NCBI GenBank assembly: GCA_963210315.1
Contig: OY723287.1
Coordinates: 1,736,001 to 1,800,000, forward strand
DNA from: Rhynchopus euleeides
Lineage: Eukaryota; Euglenozoa; Diplonemea; Diplonemida; Diplonemidae
Reading direction: 5' to 3'
Length of the DNA: 64,000 bases
Both the position numbers and the translations under genes were made by a program. Below the pieces are notes generated by a model. That model was not told the origin of the DNA and ran no database searches. It saw nothing but the letters and a program-made list of their open reading frames with translations. The first letter of the stretch is position 1; the number at the start of each line of letters is the position of its first letter. This document shows positions 1 through 10,324 of this stretch, in pieces.

Positions 1-1472
1 TTGGTCGACACCAAGAACAGAGCACTCCAACACCCCGACACCATAACACCCTGACACACTGTGTGTGTCACGTTTGCTCTCAAGTGCTCGCCCTCCTATC
101 AAGAGAGGTGACCACCGTATTGGCACAGTATTGGCGCAGAGCCAATGTAGTGTTGTGGACGGGAGGGTGTCCAAAAAAAAGCCAGGGCTTTGCGGAGAAA
201 GCCGGGAGGTTATTTCGGCGCCCACGTCTTTTTTTTTCTTTTGCCTTCTCGCCCCCAAAGGGTGAGGGTGCGGGTGGGCTCCAGATAGACACGACAGATT
301 CGCTGTGCCGATGGATGGGCCTCTGTTGTATTACCTCCCCCTTTCTCGTGATCCACCGATCTCACTCAACGGTGCTTCAGGCGAACACAACCTCGGCGGC
401 ACTGAGTAGCATCAGGGCCGGTGGGTGTTGTGGGTGGGCACCGCAGTAGACCGGGGGGGCGGGGTGGCGGAAAAATGCCTCAGCCGCATCAAGAGGGCCA
501 GAGTGGATCGGTAGTGTCTGTAGAGTAGTAACCCCCCCACCCCCTCCCGAAAATTTCAAAAAAAATCGAAACATCCCCCCCCCTCCACTGCACTGCACTG
601 CACAGCCATGTGTGTGTGCTTCTGCAAAAAAAATATATCCAGCTTGCCAGGGGGAGGGGGGACCACCTGTCTCGCCCATCGCACGGAAGCGTGTGGCAGT
701 TACGAAGACGAGAGAGAAAAAAAACATGCAATGTTGCTGCGGTGCAAGTTTGAAAACATCCACTCCCAACCCCCCATCTCCCCCCCCATCTCCCCCCCTC
801 TCCCTGCAGCTTGAAATAGATGCCGATTCCGAAACTATTTGCTGGTGTGTGCCTTCCCTCTGTGTCAAAAAGACCCTCCTGCATCTCGTGATGCGGCTCG
901 CACTTCTCTGCACGTCTCTGCACTTTCAGAGCGGAGACCCCCACTGGTTCTCTCGCAAAACTCCCCCCAATGTTGTGACAAGCAAAACTTGTAAGTTCTG
1001 CAGGAATTTACACATTCTTAAACCTTGATACCAAGACATAACTGGTTCTCTCGCAAAACAGTGCACCACCACCACCACCACCATCTGAGTTTACGTTGGG
1101 AATTTGCAGCAGAGAGAGAGGCAGAGCACACTCACACAACACCACCTTCATCAGGTTTTATACCCTGGGTGGTTGTTGCATCTTTGTTTTCACCACCACC
1201 ACCACACAGGACGGGCAACACCACACCACCCCCCACCCAACCCTCTGGTGGTGGGCGGGAGCAGGTTGTCGTCGTCGCCGGGCGGCGGTTTTTATCCCCC
1301 CCGCCCCTCCCCCCAACCCCGCGGACCAGGCTTTCCTTTGAGGGCTGTGCTCACAGCACCCCCTCTCTCTCTTTCTCTCTCCTCCAGAGGGGGGTGGGGG
1401 GGGCGATAGGTGCGTGCGCCGCACCTATTCACCTTTCTGTCCACCCACACCCCGCCACCCCACCCCACCCTT
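1..1472. other. Intergenic, low-complexity 5' flank
   Basis: No convincing gene is visible. The stretch is rich in C- and G-runs, CA/CAC triplet runs (1062-1085, 1190-1205) and pyrimidine tracts. Open frames here are short and low-complexity, so I read it as the upstream region of the large gene that follows. Confidence 0.6.
1363..1387 (+). promoter_or_regulatory. Probable 3' splice (spliced-leader) acceptor
   Basis: A CT-rich tract ends in CTCCTCCAG at 1379-1387, 85 bases before the ATG at 1473. Such a tract plus AG is what either trans- or cis-splicing would need. Which of the two applies cannot be told from the sequence alone. Confidence 0.4.
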
Positions 1473-4400
1473 ATGGAGGATGGCGCCCTCTCCTCCACCA
1501 TCGACACGCTGCTGGAAGACCCGCCTGCGGGCTCCCCAACCCCGCAGCGGAGGAGCTGCAGCAGCGTCCCGCTGACGCTGGGGCTATTCCCGCCACCCCA
1601 GCTGAGCCCCGACCACCTCCGCCACCAGTGGGGAGATGTGGAGGGCAGTGCGGTGCTGCCCGCGGCCTCCCCGTCACCCCCGCCGCTCGCACTCAAGGCG
1701 AGTGGTGAAGCCGGCGACCTAGCGGCAGCCTCATGCAGCGGGCTGCTCCTCGCGGAGCTCGGAGGCAGCGGGTGCTTCAACTCCGGGGAGAGCTCCCCGG
1801 CATATCCAACCGCTGCGGGGAACCCCGCCGACGAACCCTCTCCTGCGCAGCGCGGCGCGGCGCGGGAGGGCGGCACCACGGGAGGGGAGAACCTCCCCCT
1901 CCACCCCGCCGACCCCGGCACCGCCCCCACGGTTCTCTGGAACCGTTGCCCTGCGCCGGGGCAGGGGTTGCCGAGCCCTGCCCCGACCACCACAGCCACC
2001 GCCGACACTGCGGCACAACCCCCCGCCGCCAGGGCCGAACCACACCCTGCGCCGCAGCTGGGCGATGCTTCGGGGGGTAGTGCGATGCTGCCCGGCGCAG
2101 GTGTCCAACTCAAACCCGCAGGGGGCGGAGGGGGCGCCTTCCGTGGGGTGTCTGCTGGTGGTGGTGGTGGCGGCGGAGGGAGGGTATCGCACCCCACCCT
2201 CCCAGGGGTGCGGCACGCCGAGAGCGACGGCGACAGCGAGTCGGCGGAGTTCCGGGGGAGGGGGCGGGGGGCAGAGGCGGGGTCACAGCCACCTTCCTCC
2301 CCGCCAGCATCCACCGCCTCCGTCTCCTCGGCATCCCGCCGGTCCCCTCCGCTGCCGCCGTGCGCACCCACCCCGCCCCCTGGGGTGAGCCGCAGCAGCA
2401 GCAGCAGCAGCAGCGGTGGAGGCGGAGGAGGCGGATGCGCTGAGGTGTACAACAGCGACGCCGATTCCGCAGGGACCCCCTCCTCCCCCGAGACGCGGGC
2501 ATTCTACCTTTCGATGGGCCCCATCGTGCCGGGGTACCAGGAGGGATATGCCGGGGCTCTGTCGGAGGAGCTCGCGGGGTGCATCGCGAAGCTGCAGGAT
2601 CTGCAGCGCGGCGGGGTTGGGGCGCCGCCTCCAACCGCCCCTCCGGGCGCCGGGAGGGAGGGGGTGCTGGGCGACCTCACCGCGGAGGCGTCGCAGCTGG
2701 CAGCGGATCTGGAGGGGCTGGCGGATGACCTGCGTGATGCGGAGGAGGAGGAATCGGCACTCCGAGCCCTGCTGCGCGCCGCGGAGGACGACGAGGTGGA
2801 GCAGGCCGAGGTGCGGGCCCAGCAGGACGCCCCCCTGGAATCCCGATTCGCCCTCCGATCCGAATGGGGTCGCGTCGCTGCGAGGTGGGCCCAGGGAGAC
2901 ATGTGGGATCAATCCGGCGGCAAACCCTCCCCCACCTGCAGCTCCTGCGGGCGTGCGGAGGGGGTGGAGGTGGAGGTGGAGGTGGAGGCGGGTGAGGTTG
3001 CGTGCCTCTCCTGCTGCGACCCGGAAGCCTTTTTCAGCCCCATCACCCCTTCAGATCTGCTGGCGTATCTCGAGGAAAGCGAGTCGAGGCTCCGGCAGCT
3101 GGAGGACGGGGGGTTTCTGGAGGGTGGGCGGTGGAGGGGGCCGAAGGGGAAGGGTAGAGGGGGGAAGGGGTCACCCCATAACCTCAGCCAGCAGCAGCAG
3201 CAGCATCGGCACCGCCAGGGCAACCCGCGGCACAGCTGGAGGGAGTCGCCCTCCCTCGGGGGTGTTCCGGAGGAGAGGGTGTTGCGGAACCGCATGTCCC
3301 CGCGGGCGCCGTGTTTCCCCTCCACGCCAGGCCTCTCCGGTGCCTCTGCTGCTGCTGCGGCAGCCCCTTCAACCTCTTCAACATCTTACACCTCCGTTAG
3401 AGGCACACCGGCCTCCGCAGACGCACCGCTGTCCCTCACCCTCGCCCAATACATCACCCGGGAGGGACTGCCGAGTCGCGGTGGTGATGTGGGTCTTCCT
3501 CCTCCTCCTGCATCTTGGGGTCCCGCGGCAGCTGAGGCGCTTCGGTTTGCCGCAGCGAACCCCGCTTCCGCCGTCTTCCCCGGCATGGGTCGTGCGGAGG
3601 TGATGTGGGGTGGCGATGCTGCTGTGGTGCAGGGGGGTCCGGCGGCATCGCCGCCTCCGCCACCACCGGGGGAGGGGGGGCTGCCATGTCAGATAGGGGC
3701 AAACCTCGTGACACCTCTCGGGTATTATCGACGGTTGTTTGAGATTCTGGAGGGGGCTCTGCAGGAGAGGCTGCAGCAGCAGCGGAGGGGGCACGCAGCT
3801 CTGAGCTGCCTCGGCGAGCTCGGGGGTGCGGGGGGGAGGGAGGGCGAGGTCCGGCTGGCATATGCGGCGCGCGAGGCGCAGCTGGACCGCCTTCTCCTCG
3901 CTCTCCCCGGGGACTCCATATCGTGCGACATGTCCCCCGAGGAAGCACTCGCGTGCTACGCCTCGGGGCTCCCCAAGGCAAACCTCGTCAGCCTCTGCGG
4001 GGGTAATGAGGACTTTCCCCCTCCACCACCTCCTCCTCCTCCGCCACATCGGCAGACACACCACCCGAGCCAGCAGCAGCAGCAGCAGCCCCACCACAAT
4101 CCCTCCCTCTCCCCACTTCGCAGCCGGGTCGGGACGTGCGATGGCATTTGGGAGCCTCAATCCATCACAGGGGGGAGCAACACCATCTCGGAGGAGATAA
4201 ACGCATCCCTCGCCGCGCTGTATGCTGTCATGTCATCGGAGGATGATGGAGGTGGAGGAGGGTTGGGAGGACCTCCCCTTGATGCCAGAAGCCAACCCGC
4301 TGCCTGGGCAGAGCCTCTGCGGAGGTGGTGCTGCGTCGCCGCGGTGCTCCTCCGGATCGCTCTCAGGTCGGAGGAGAGGGTGGAGGCAGACGGGGTTGTG

Positions 4401-6341
4401 TCGCGACCCCCGCAACACCACCCCCCTCCCCCTCCCCACCCCGACCCACCGGAGGCGCCCCTCCCCGGAGCCACGGCGTGGCGGAGCGACTCCCCCGCGG
4501 TTCTCCCACCCCCCCCGCCTCCACAATCCACCCGGTCCGCCTCCCCCTCTGCTCGGCGGGGCAGCCTGACCCACCACCACCGGCGGCAGATATCCCCCTC
4601 TCCCTCCTCCACCTCGTCGAGACGGAGCTGGGCCGGGGTAGCACAGGCTCCGCGGGGGATGTCGCGGAGCCTGGCAGCAGCCGCCTCCCTGAGGGGGGCT
4701 TCGCCGTCTGCCGCCCCTCCGGGGCAGCGGAGGCGGGGGCGGAGCTGCAGCGGGGCGGGAGGTGGTGGGGGAGGCGGGGGCGGTGGCCCCGCCGTAACCC
4801 CATCGCAGCTGGAGTGGAACCGGTGGCTCGCCGTGCCCCGCGGGGGGGATGCGGGGGTGCTGCAGTCGATTGTCTCCCAAATGCCCCGCGAGGTTCTCCA
4901 GGCGGAGGAGGATCCTGGGGTGAGAGGTGACCCCCACCCCCCCTCGCTCCCCGTGACCCGGGCGCCCTGCTTCGTTTCCGCGGTGGTGTCGGAGCTGCTC
5001 CTGCCTGCCCCTCGCGAAGGTGGGGTGTGGGGTGGCGGCGGCGTGGGGAACCCCCCCCTCCGCGCATCCGGGTGTATCAACGCGTTCCTCCCCCCGATGT
5101 CCTGCATCGGCACCGCCTCCACTTCAGGGCCAGGAGGGGGTGGGGGAGGCATCCCCGGGGTCTACCTCATCCTCCCCCGCGGCAGTGCCGGGAGTGCCCC
5201 ACCCCACCTACGCCACCCGACAGTCCGACACGCCGTTTCCACGCTTCTCTGTGGGGAAGGGGGTGGTGCTGCAACCACATCCGCGGCAACCACGCCGACC
5301 CCCTCCGACAGCAGCCGGTTTGTCTGGAGGGGCGCCGGGGTTGGGGGGAGAGGGGGTGGTGGAGGAGGAGGAGGAAGCTCCGAAGGGGGAGGGGCGGGAG
5401 AGTCGGAATTCCCGCTCCTCAGGGCGTTGGTTATGCAGGGGTGGGGGGGGCACCCGCGTGGCGCGGCGCAGGGCTCCTCCTCCTCCTCGGCTTCCACCTC
5501 CTCCACTTTGTCTTCCGCAGCAGCCTCTGCTGGGGCACACCTCACCCCAGACGGGGTATTGCGTGGGATATGCCAAACAGTTGACCCCGAAGTGGACCCA
5601 CCTGAAGCTCTCTCTGCTCCTCTGGAGCGGAGGGGGAAGGCGTTGGAGGCGGAGCTGCGGAGTTTGGAGGAGAGAAGGAGGGGCATGCAGGCGAGGTGGG
5701 ATTCCATTTCTCCCCCAGGGGGTGCGGCGCTGGAGGCCTCCCCTGTGAGGAGCGAGCTGCTCAGGCAGAGGCGGGTCCTCGAGTCGCAGCTGCAGGCCCT
5801 CCGGGGGTGTATATCGGGTGTGGGGCACCGGCAGCCGAGCTCCATTCCCATCATCTCCTCCGCCGCCTCCACCGGAGATGGTTTCGCCACAGCGATGTCG
5901 CTCCTGAAGGGCGCCGCGATCAGTCTGGGGAGCCAGCAGGATCTTGCCTACATCTCCCGCCTCCACAGCACAGTCCCCCGGGAAGGTGCTGCCGAAGCGG
6001 TTTCGGCCCCCCTCACATTCATCATGGATTACATCGCGGAGCACAACGGGGTGGAAGATACACAACGCTGCGCTCGCTGGTCGCTGCGCCACAGCTGCGT
6101 CGTGCCCCCAGCCCTTCTCCGCGAAGCTGCGGAGGGTGGCCCTCTGAGGGAGGTGCACGAGCTGCTCTTTGCGATGAAGCAGGCAGCCATATGCTTCGAC
6201 ATGCTGCCCCCGGGGAGCGGCGGGGAGGTGGAGGAGGGCACGGCGGCTCTGGTGGCTGCAAACATCGACACGCTGCTGCGGCTGCACGCCGTGCTGCAGG
6301 GGCTTGCCGAAGGGAGGGGCGCGGCGGTGGGGGAAGGATGA
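1473..6341 (+). CDS. Large low-complexity protein of unknown function
   Basis: A single open frame of 1,622 residues. I chose the ATG at 1473 (MEDGALSS) over the frame's upstream non-ATG start because it follows the pyrimidine tract/CAG and begins a sensible protein. Gly-, Pro-, Ser- and Gln-rich linkers (poly-Ser/Gly near 307-322, Pro and Gln runs near 850-880) separate more ordinary, partly helical blocks. Two Cys pairs, C489-x2-C492 and C511-x2-C514, could bind zinc. The last 150 residues are compact and helix-prone. I recognise no family. Long antisense frames exist because of the GC content; I prefer this strand since its protein has charged amphipathic blocks and the neighbours are also on +. 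Undetected introns are possible. Confidence 0.7.
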   Translation: MEDGALSSTIDTLLEDPPAGSPTPQRRSCSSVPLTLGLFPPPQLSPDHLRHQWGDVEGSAVLPAASPSPPPLALKASGEAGDLAAASCSGLLLAELGGSGCFNSGESSPAYPTAAGNPADEPSPAQRGAAREGGTTGGENLPLHPADPGTAPTVLWNRCPAPGQGLPSPAPTTTATADTAAQPPAARAEPHPAPQLGDASGGSAMLPGAGVQLKPAGGGGGAFRGVSAGGGGGGGGRVSHPTLPGVRHAESDGDSESAEFRGRGRGAEAGSQPPSSPPASTASVSSASRRSPPLPPCAPTPPPGVSRSSSSSSSGGGGGGGCAEVYNSDADSAGTPSSPETRAFYLSMGPIVPGYQEGYAGALSEELAGCIAKLQDLQRGGVGAPPPTAPPGAGREGVLGDLTAEASQLAADLEGLADDLRDAEEEESALRALLRAAEDDEVEQAEVRAQQDAPLESRFALRSEWGRVAARWAQGDMWDQSGGKPSPTCSSCGRAEGVEVEVEVEAGEVACLSCCDPEAFFSPITPSDLLAYLEESESRLRQLEDGGFLEGGRWRGPKGKGRGGKGSPHNLSQQQQQHRHRQGNPRHSWRESPSLGGVPEERVLRNRMSPRAPCFPSTPGLSGASAAAAAAPSTSSTSYTSVRGTPASADAPLSLTLAQYITREGLPSRGGDVGLPPPPASWGPAAAEALRFAAANPASAVFPGMGRAEVMWGGDAAVVQGGPAASPPPPPPGEGGLPCQIGANLVTPLGYYRRLFEILEGALQERLQQQRRGHAALSCLGELGGAGGREGEVRLAYAAREAQLDRLLLALPGDSISCDMSPEEALACYASGLPKANLVSLCGGNEDFPPPPPPPPPPHRQTHHPSQQQQQQPHHNPSLSPLRSRVGTCDGIWEPQSITGGSNTISEEINASLAALYAVMSSEDDGGGGGLGGPPLDARSQPAAWAEPLRRWCCVAAVLLRIALRSEERVEADGVVSRPPQHHPPPPPHPDPPEAPLPGATAWRSDSPAVLPPPPPPQSTRSASPSARRGSLTHHHRRQISPSPSSTSSRRSWAGVAQAPRGMSRSLAAAASLRGASPSAAPPGQRRRGRSCSGAGGGGGGGGGGPAVTPSQLEWNRWLAVPRGGDAGVLQSIVSQMPREVLQAEEDPGVRGDPHPPSLPVTRAPCFVSAVVSELLLPAPREGGVWGGGGVGNPPLRASGCINAFLPPMSCIGTASTSGPGGGGGGIPGVYLILPRGSAGSAPPHLRHPTVRHAVSTLLCGEGGGAATTSAATTPTPSDSSRFVWRGAGVGGRGGGGGGGGSSEGGGAGESEFPLLRALVMQGWGGHPRGAAQGSSSSSASTSSTLSSAAASAGAHLTPDGVLRGICQTVDPEVDPPEALSAPLERRGKALEAELRSLEERRRGMQARWDSISPPGGAALEASPVRSELLRQRRVLESQLQALRGCISGVGHRQPSSIPIISSAASTGDGFATAMSLLKGAAISLGSQQDLAYISRLHSTVPREGAAEAVSAPLTFIMDYIAEHNGVEDTQRCARWSLRHSCVVPPALLREAAEGGPLREVHELLFAMKQAAICFDMLPPGSGGEVEEGTAALVAANIDTLLRLHAVLQGLAEGRGAAVGEG

Positions 6342-7288
6342 CCCAGAGGGTGGCCCCCGGATGGGTGTCTTCTCCCCCCTCCTCCCCCCCAGGGATATCG
6401 CCCTTGTGATTCCTTCTACTTCGATTTTCAATCCCCCCGCTCCGCACTGTAGCCGCTTGTTAGATTCGAGAGGCGATCCTTTTCGCCTCTCCACTCCCAC
6501 AAAGGGTTTGCTTGGTTTTTTTTGAATCTGTGTGGCATCTGCGTGTGCGTTGGGACGGACAGTGGAGGGCAGCACAGAGAGACCGCTCGGTGCGTCCTAC
6601 ACCAGGGGTGGAGCTTGGGGGTTTTTTCGGGTCAGCTGACCTGATTTTCTGCAGGCCCTCACAAAAAATCAGGTCAGGGGTAAAAAGAAAGCGCCCTATC
6701 ACTTCACAGCTACAACCGCTCTGATGAATTTCCTTTTGTTTGTTGCGTTGACGCTTCTACACACAAAACCCTGAACTGATCACACCCTGAGCCTGATGAA
6801 GGGTGGGGTTAGTGTATAGAGCACGTTTGGTTGCAGCTGTGGTGGGGCGCTTTCCGCTCACACCAGGGGATAAGATAGGTCTGGTTTTCCGGTTTTCAAA
6901 ACCAGGGTTTCCCGGTTCCCGGTTTTCTGGGGGAAAAAAAAAGGTCGGTCTCATTTTTGGCGGTTTTTTTGTGACTTTGGGACAGTAAAACAGTCAGAAA
7001 AAACGCCATAAAAAAATAGAAAGTGGCCCCATCGTGATCCGCACAGAGCTCAAATAGTCCAAAGAAGGCAGAGAAGCGGAGAAGAAAAAATGGACCTAGC
7101 GGGTGGCCCAGTGGGTGGTGATGCCCTCGTCATGCAGGTCTCTTCTGTTTGAAGGTGCACACATGGTGGACTCCAGCCACCCTAGCGAGTGTCTAAGAGG
7201 GAGTCTAAGACTGCAGTCTGTACTGGAGACGGGAGTCTATTTTCCAGCTAATTTACGCTCAGACTCCCGCTAGTTGAGACTCATGGGA

Positions 7289-7346
7289 GACACACGGTGT
7301 ACTCCAGCGGAGGTAGGGTAACCTCCGCTGGAGTTCACCGTGTCGT
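7289..7346. repeat. 24-bp stem-loop inside hAT B
   Basis: Arms around ACTCCAGCGGAGGT and its complement pair over about 24 bp with one internal mismatch and a 6-base loop. It is unrelated to the element's termini. Confidence 0.6.
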
Positions 7347-7755
7347 CTGCCTCTGTGCAGCGTCACTCGGTGCCATCGAATACATGGCGACAGCCCACCA
7401 ACTCGAGACAGATCTGCTTGTCTGGAGGGCTGAGACGAGAACACGAACGTCTTTCAAGCAGTCTTGAAGGTCGCCAAGCCTATTGGGGGCAACTAACAGA
7501 TGAGATTTGTTTGTTGCCTGTCGTCACAGCTAGGTGCCCATCTCCTCGATAACGGAATGTGTGCAGAGATCTCGTGGACCCTTTGGCCATGACAAGGTCT
7601 GTCGTGCACCCACTCCACCCACAACGCACACCTGTCACGAGTGGTCGCTCCCCCGCCCTCCTCCACCCTGAAGGTTAAGGACCAGTGATCTCCTGCTGGC
7701 CGGGCTGCGATACAGCGAAGCCTTCCTACTTACAAGCGAATCCAGACTGTAGGGA

Positions 7756-7815
7756 ACAGATGTTCACTACCGTGGCCTCCGGCGGCTGGGGGGCTCCGCC
7801 CCCCAGACCCCCCTG
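7756..7815 (+). repeat. GC-rich hairpin repeat, copy 1 (in hAT B)
   Basis: Shared core reads from TTCACTACCGTGGCCTC to CAGACCCCCCTG and contains the palindrome CTGGGGGG-CTCCG-CCCCCCAG. Confidence 0.8.
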
Positions 7816-8224
7816 AAAATTGCACCAGACCGGTTTTTTGGCCGAGAGTCCAAACTTTCAAAGCAGCTGCTGCGCCTGCCCCACCAAGCAGCCTCAGTAC
7901 GACAGGACGCGCGCAGGCACCGGGCCCTCTCAGATTCTGGGAGGGTTTGCGCGGGTCGCGCGCGCCGAAGGCGCGCGCGAAAAATTTTTAAAACCAGAAA
8001 AACCGGAAAACGGCGCCAGAAAAAAAGTCTATCTTATACCCTGGCTCACACGAGTGTGCTTAAAAAAAATATAGATTTTCGGGAAACCGGACAAGTTGGC
8101 TCCTCGCCTTGGGGTCTCAAGGTGACCAGGAGGCGTTTCGTGAGCAAAGTGACCCCAGCGACATGAGCACAGGCCTCAAACAGTCACAATAGAGGACACA
8201 TGAAGCTGCCCAACCCGTACAGTG

Positions 8225-8286
8225 CAACAGACGTTTACTACCGTGGCCTCCGGCGGCTGGGGGGCTCCGCCCCCCAGACCCCCCTG
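8225..8286 (+). repeat. GC-rich hairpin repeat, copy 2 (in hAT A)
   Basis: Same core as copy 1. It is followed by about 115 bp that recurs after copy 6, then by copy 3, so the unit is duplicated in tandem. Confidence 0.8.
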
Positions 8287-8402
8287 TGGCATGTGCCTGT
8301 CTTGTACCCAAGCCCTTTACATCAGGGAATGGAGTACAGACCGCCCTCAGTATCCTCAGGAGGACACAGCCAACTCACACAGAATCCGTACGCCCGCAAG
8401 TC

Positions 8403-8460
8403 ACAGATGTTCACTACCGTGGCCTCCGGCAGCTGGGGGCTCCGCCCCCCAGACCCCCCC
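8403..8460 (+). repeat. GC-rich hairpin repeat, copy 3 (in hAT A)
   Basis: Same core with a slightly shortened stem. The following bases (TAACCAAGTCCTTGCG, 8480-8495) recur after copy 7. Confidence 0.8.
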
Positions 8461-8684
8461 TATGGCATGTGTTTGTCTTGTAACCAAGTCCTTGCGCGTC
8501 CGGGGCTGCATCTCAGTTCCGGTACCCTCGCGGGAGGCTGGGCCCGAGCACTGATCTCTGAGACGAACCGGGGGGGAACCCATTCAGTGAGAAAAATTGG
8601 CTGACCCGATCTGACCCGATCCAGCCCGCAACCCCAAATTTCAAGCTCCACCCCTGTCCTACACTAAACCAAAAAAAATATTAA

Positions 8685-8799
8685 CGGGGGGTCTTCGCCC
8701 TGTGCCACACTGTGTTGTCAAACTGTGTCACGTTGCAGCCAAGTGTTGTGAGGCGGTTCACCCTTCCTCACTTCTCTGCATTTCTGAGTGAAGGCCCTC
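8685..8799 (-). repeat. Foldback MITE-like element (GGGCCTTCGCTC family), copy 1
   Basis: About 115 bp with imperfect inverted ends (GGGGGGTCTTCGCCC and GAGTGAAGGCCCTC). It is the reverse complement of the copy at 50333-50444; a partial copy is at 22022-22069. Confidence 0.6.
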
Positions 8800-10023
8800 A
8801 CCGTGTGTTCGAACGGCGTGCCTACCTATGGGCTTGAAGGGTACAGGTATGCTGGCCTCCAAAGGGATTCGCATATGTGTGTCTCTGTGTCTCTGTGGGG
8901 GTGCAATGTGTTGTGTGTGTGCATAGGAAAAATAAATGTGTCGGTGTGTTTGCTCCTGAATCGGTAGAATATTCACTGGATATTGGGCGAGAATGGGAGG
9001 GGGGTCCAGCGCCTGAGTGAGAGTAGAACAGTCTCATGCCCGAGGGGGGGGGGTAGAGGAGCGGCTGTGCTTCCCCCCCTGCTTTGCAAATGCTAAGTTT
9101 GGGATAAAATGCCTGTGTCTGTGTCTGTGTCTGTGTGTTGATCACTGTTAGTGTGGGTTAAACCCTGCACGGATCCTCGCCCGCCCGCTGTATGTCTGTG
9201 TGTGTGAAAGCCAAGGAAGGGGAGGGAGGGGGGGGCGAGAAGATCCGAAGAGAAATGTCCGTAGATCCCGAGAGAATCATGACCCCCTGGAGAGCCACCG
9301 CCAGCACACCCCCTCTCGCCCTCCTGCGCGTGGGTGGTGTTCTGTCCGAAAAGGGGGGATTTTTGATTTCACTCACAGTTATTTCCTGCGTTGCGGGTGC
9401 CCCCTCTAAAAGGGGGAATAAATGTGCCCCCTCGAGCAGCTCCCCCGTGTCCCCACCGCCGCATGGTGGCGCCGGAGTGCGCACTGGTGGTCCCACGGAG
9501 GGGCATCGCAGCAGAGGGCTGAGTTAGATTAATCGAGAGTTGGACGTGCGGCACCCCACCCCCTGCCCCTCCGTACTCTGTTGCTCAGCAGCAGCCACCG
9601 GGATCGCCATCGCCACCGCCACCATCAGCAGAGTTTCCCCACCACCACCACCACCACCGCCACCATCAGCAGAGTTTCTCATCCCCCGCTCCCGTCGCCC
9701 TGGCAGGGTTCCAGGTGCACCTCTCACAGATATACCTTTGATCCCCTCGCTCCCCCTGCTCTTCCCTTGTTGAACTTTGAAGAGCGTCTCCCCGTTCCTC
9801 CTCCCCCGCCCCCCCCCCCCCCATTTTTTCGCGCACGAAGCAGCAACACGCCTTATCCGCTGTCATATTTGCTGCGCTTGCTCGAACCTCACCACCTCCC
9901 CCTGCTCCTCCTGCTCCCCCCTGCTCCACTCGACCCCTTCTCACCCTTGCTCGATTGATCATCTATTCCTGCAGATCTCCGGCACACACAGGCGCTTGAT
10001 TTGGCTGTTGCTTTCGGTTATTT
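8800..10023. other. Intergenic between elements
   Basis: No gene supported. GT/TCTGTG simple repeats lie near 8880-8920 and 9115-9140. A stretch at 9138-9180 (GGGTTAAACCCTGCACGG) resembles 60880-60925, next to the minus-strand LINE remnant. At 9610-9680 a short unit with CACCATCAGCAGAGTTTC is repeated. The rest is pyrimidine-rich. Confidence 0.5.
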
Positions 10024-10274
10024 TTTTGCACATAACACACCTGTGTGGTACGGGAAATGCTACGAGGAACGCGATGGACTCGGGACTGCTGCTGGCCTCT
10101 CTTGCTATGGTTTACTTATGTTTCGTGCTCCACCTGCTCCACCTCATTCTGCACTTCAGATGATCCACTTCACGTGGGTTACGGGGTTTGGGACAACGAT
10201 GATATGTTGTGTCCGACGACAAGGTAAGGTAAGCTCATCGAGGTACACCAAACCGGAGTTGTCAAATCAAAAAA
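10024..10274 (+). repeat. Split direct repeat A1
   Basis: About 250 bp, from TTTTGCACATAACAC to GTCAAATCAAAAAA, matching 14473-14723 almost base for base. Confidence 0.85.
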
Positions 10275-10324
10275 GACACACCGCCCGAGAGGCAATTGGT
10301 GTGACACAACAGCGATGACACAAC

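Larger units (their letters stand above)
6863..8043. mobile_element. hAT-type DNA transposon B, nested in A
   Basis: Termini CAGGGGATAAGATAG and (inverted) CAGGGTATAAGATAG are flanked by the 8-bp duplication GCTCACAC at 6855-6862 and 8044-8051. The uninterrupted repeat copy at 23558-23752 carries GCTCACAC once (23726-23733), which is an empty-site proof of insertion. No transposase is recognisable. It holds one GC-rich hairpin repeat (7756), a (GC)n hairpin (7956-7980) and a 24-bp stem-loop at 7289-7346. Its ends resemble those of element E at 53565-54416. Confidence 0.9.
6688..8069 (+). repeat. SINE-like repeat, copy 1, split by hAT B
   Basis: The sequence at 6688-6862 plus 8052-8069 matches the uninterrupted copy at 23558-23752. 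The unit is about 195 bp, starts AAAGCGCCC, contains GGGCGCTTTC near the right side, and ends GTGTGCTTAAAAAAAA. The A-tail suggests a retroposon, but I see no clear tRNA-type promoter boxes. Confidence 0.7.
6603..8656. mobile_element. hAT-type DNA transposon A (non-autonomous, host of nested element B)
   Basis: The ends are perfect 15-bp inverted repeats, CAGGGGTGGAGCTTG, flanked by the 8-bp target duplication TCCTACAC at 6595-6602 and 8657-8664. CAGGG termini and 8-bp duplications are hAT hallmarks. No transposase frame remains. Inside are a SINE-like repeat, a second hAT (6863-8043), and two GC-rich hairpin repeats (8225, 8403). A GGTCAGCTGACC palindrome lies 28 bp from the left end. Confidence 0.85.

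Noticed and set aside
1292-2452. Long minus-strand frames opposite the first gene
   Set aside because: They are Pro/Ala/Gly-rich mirror images caused by GC content, with no coherent protein blocks.
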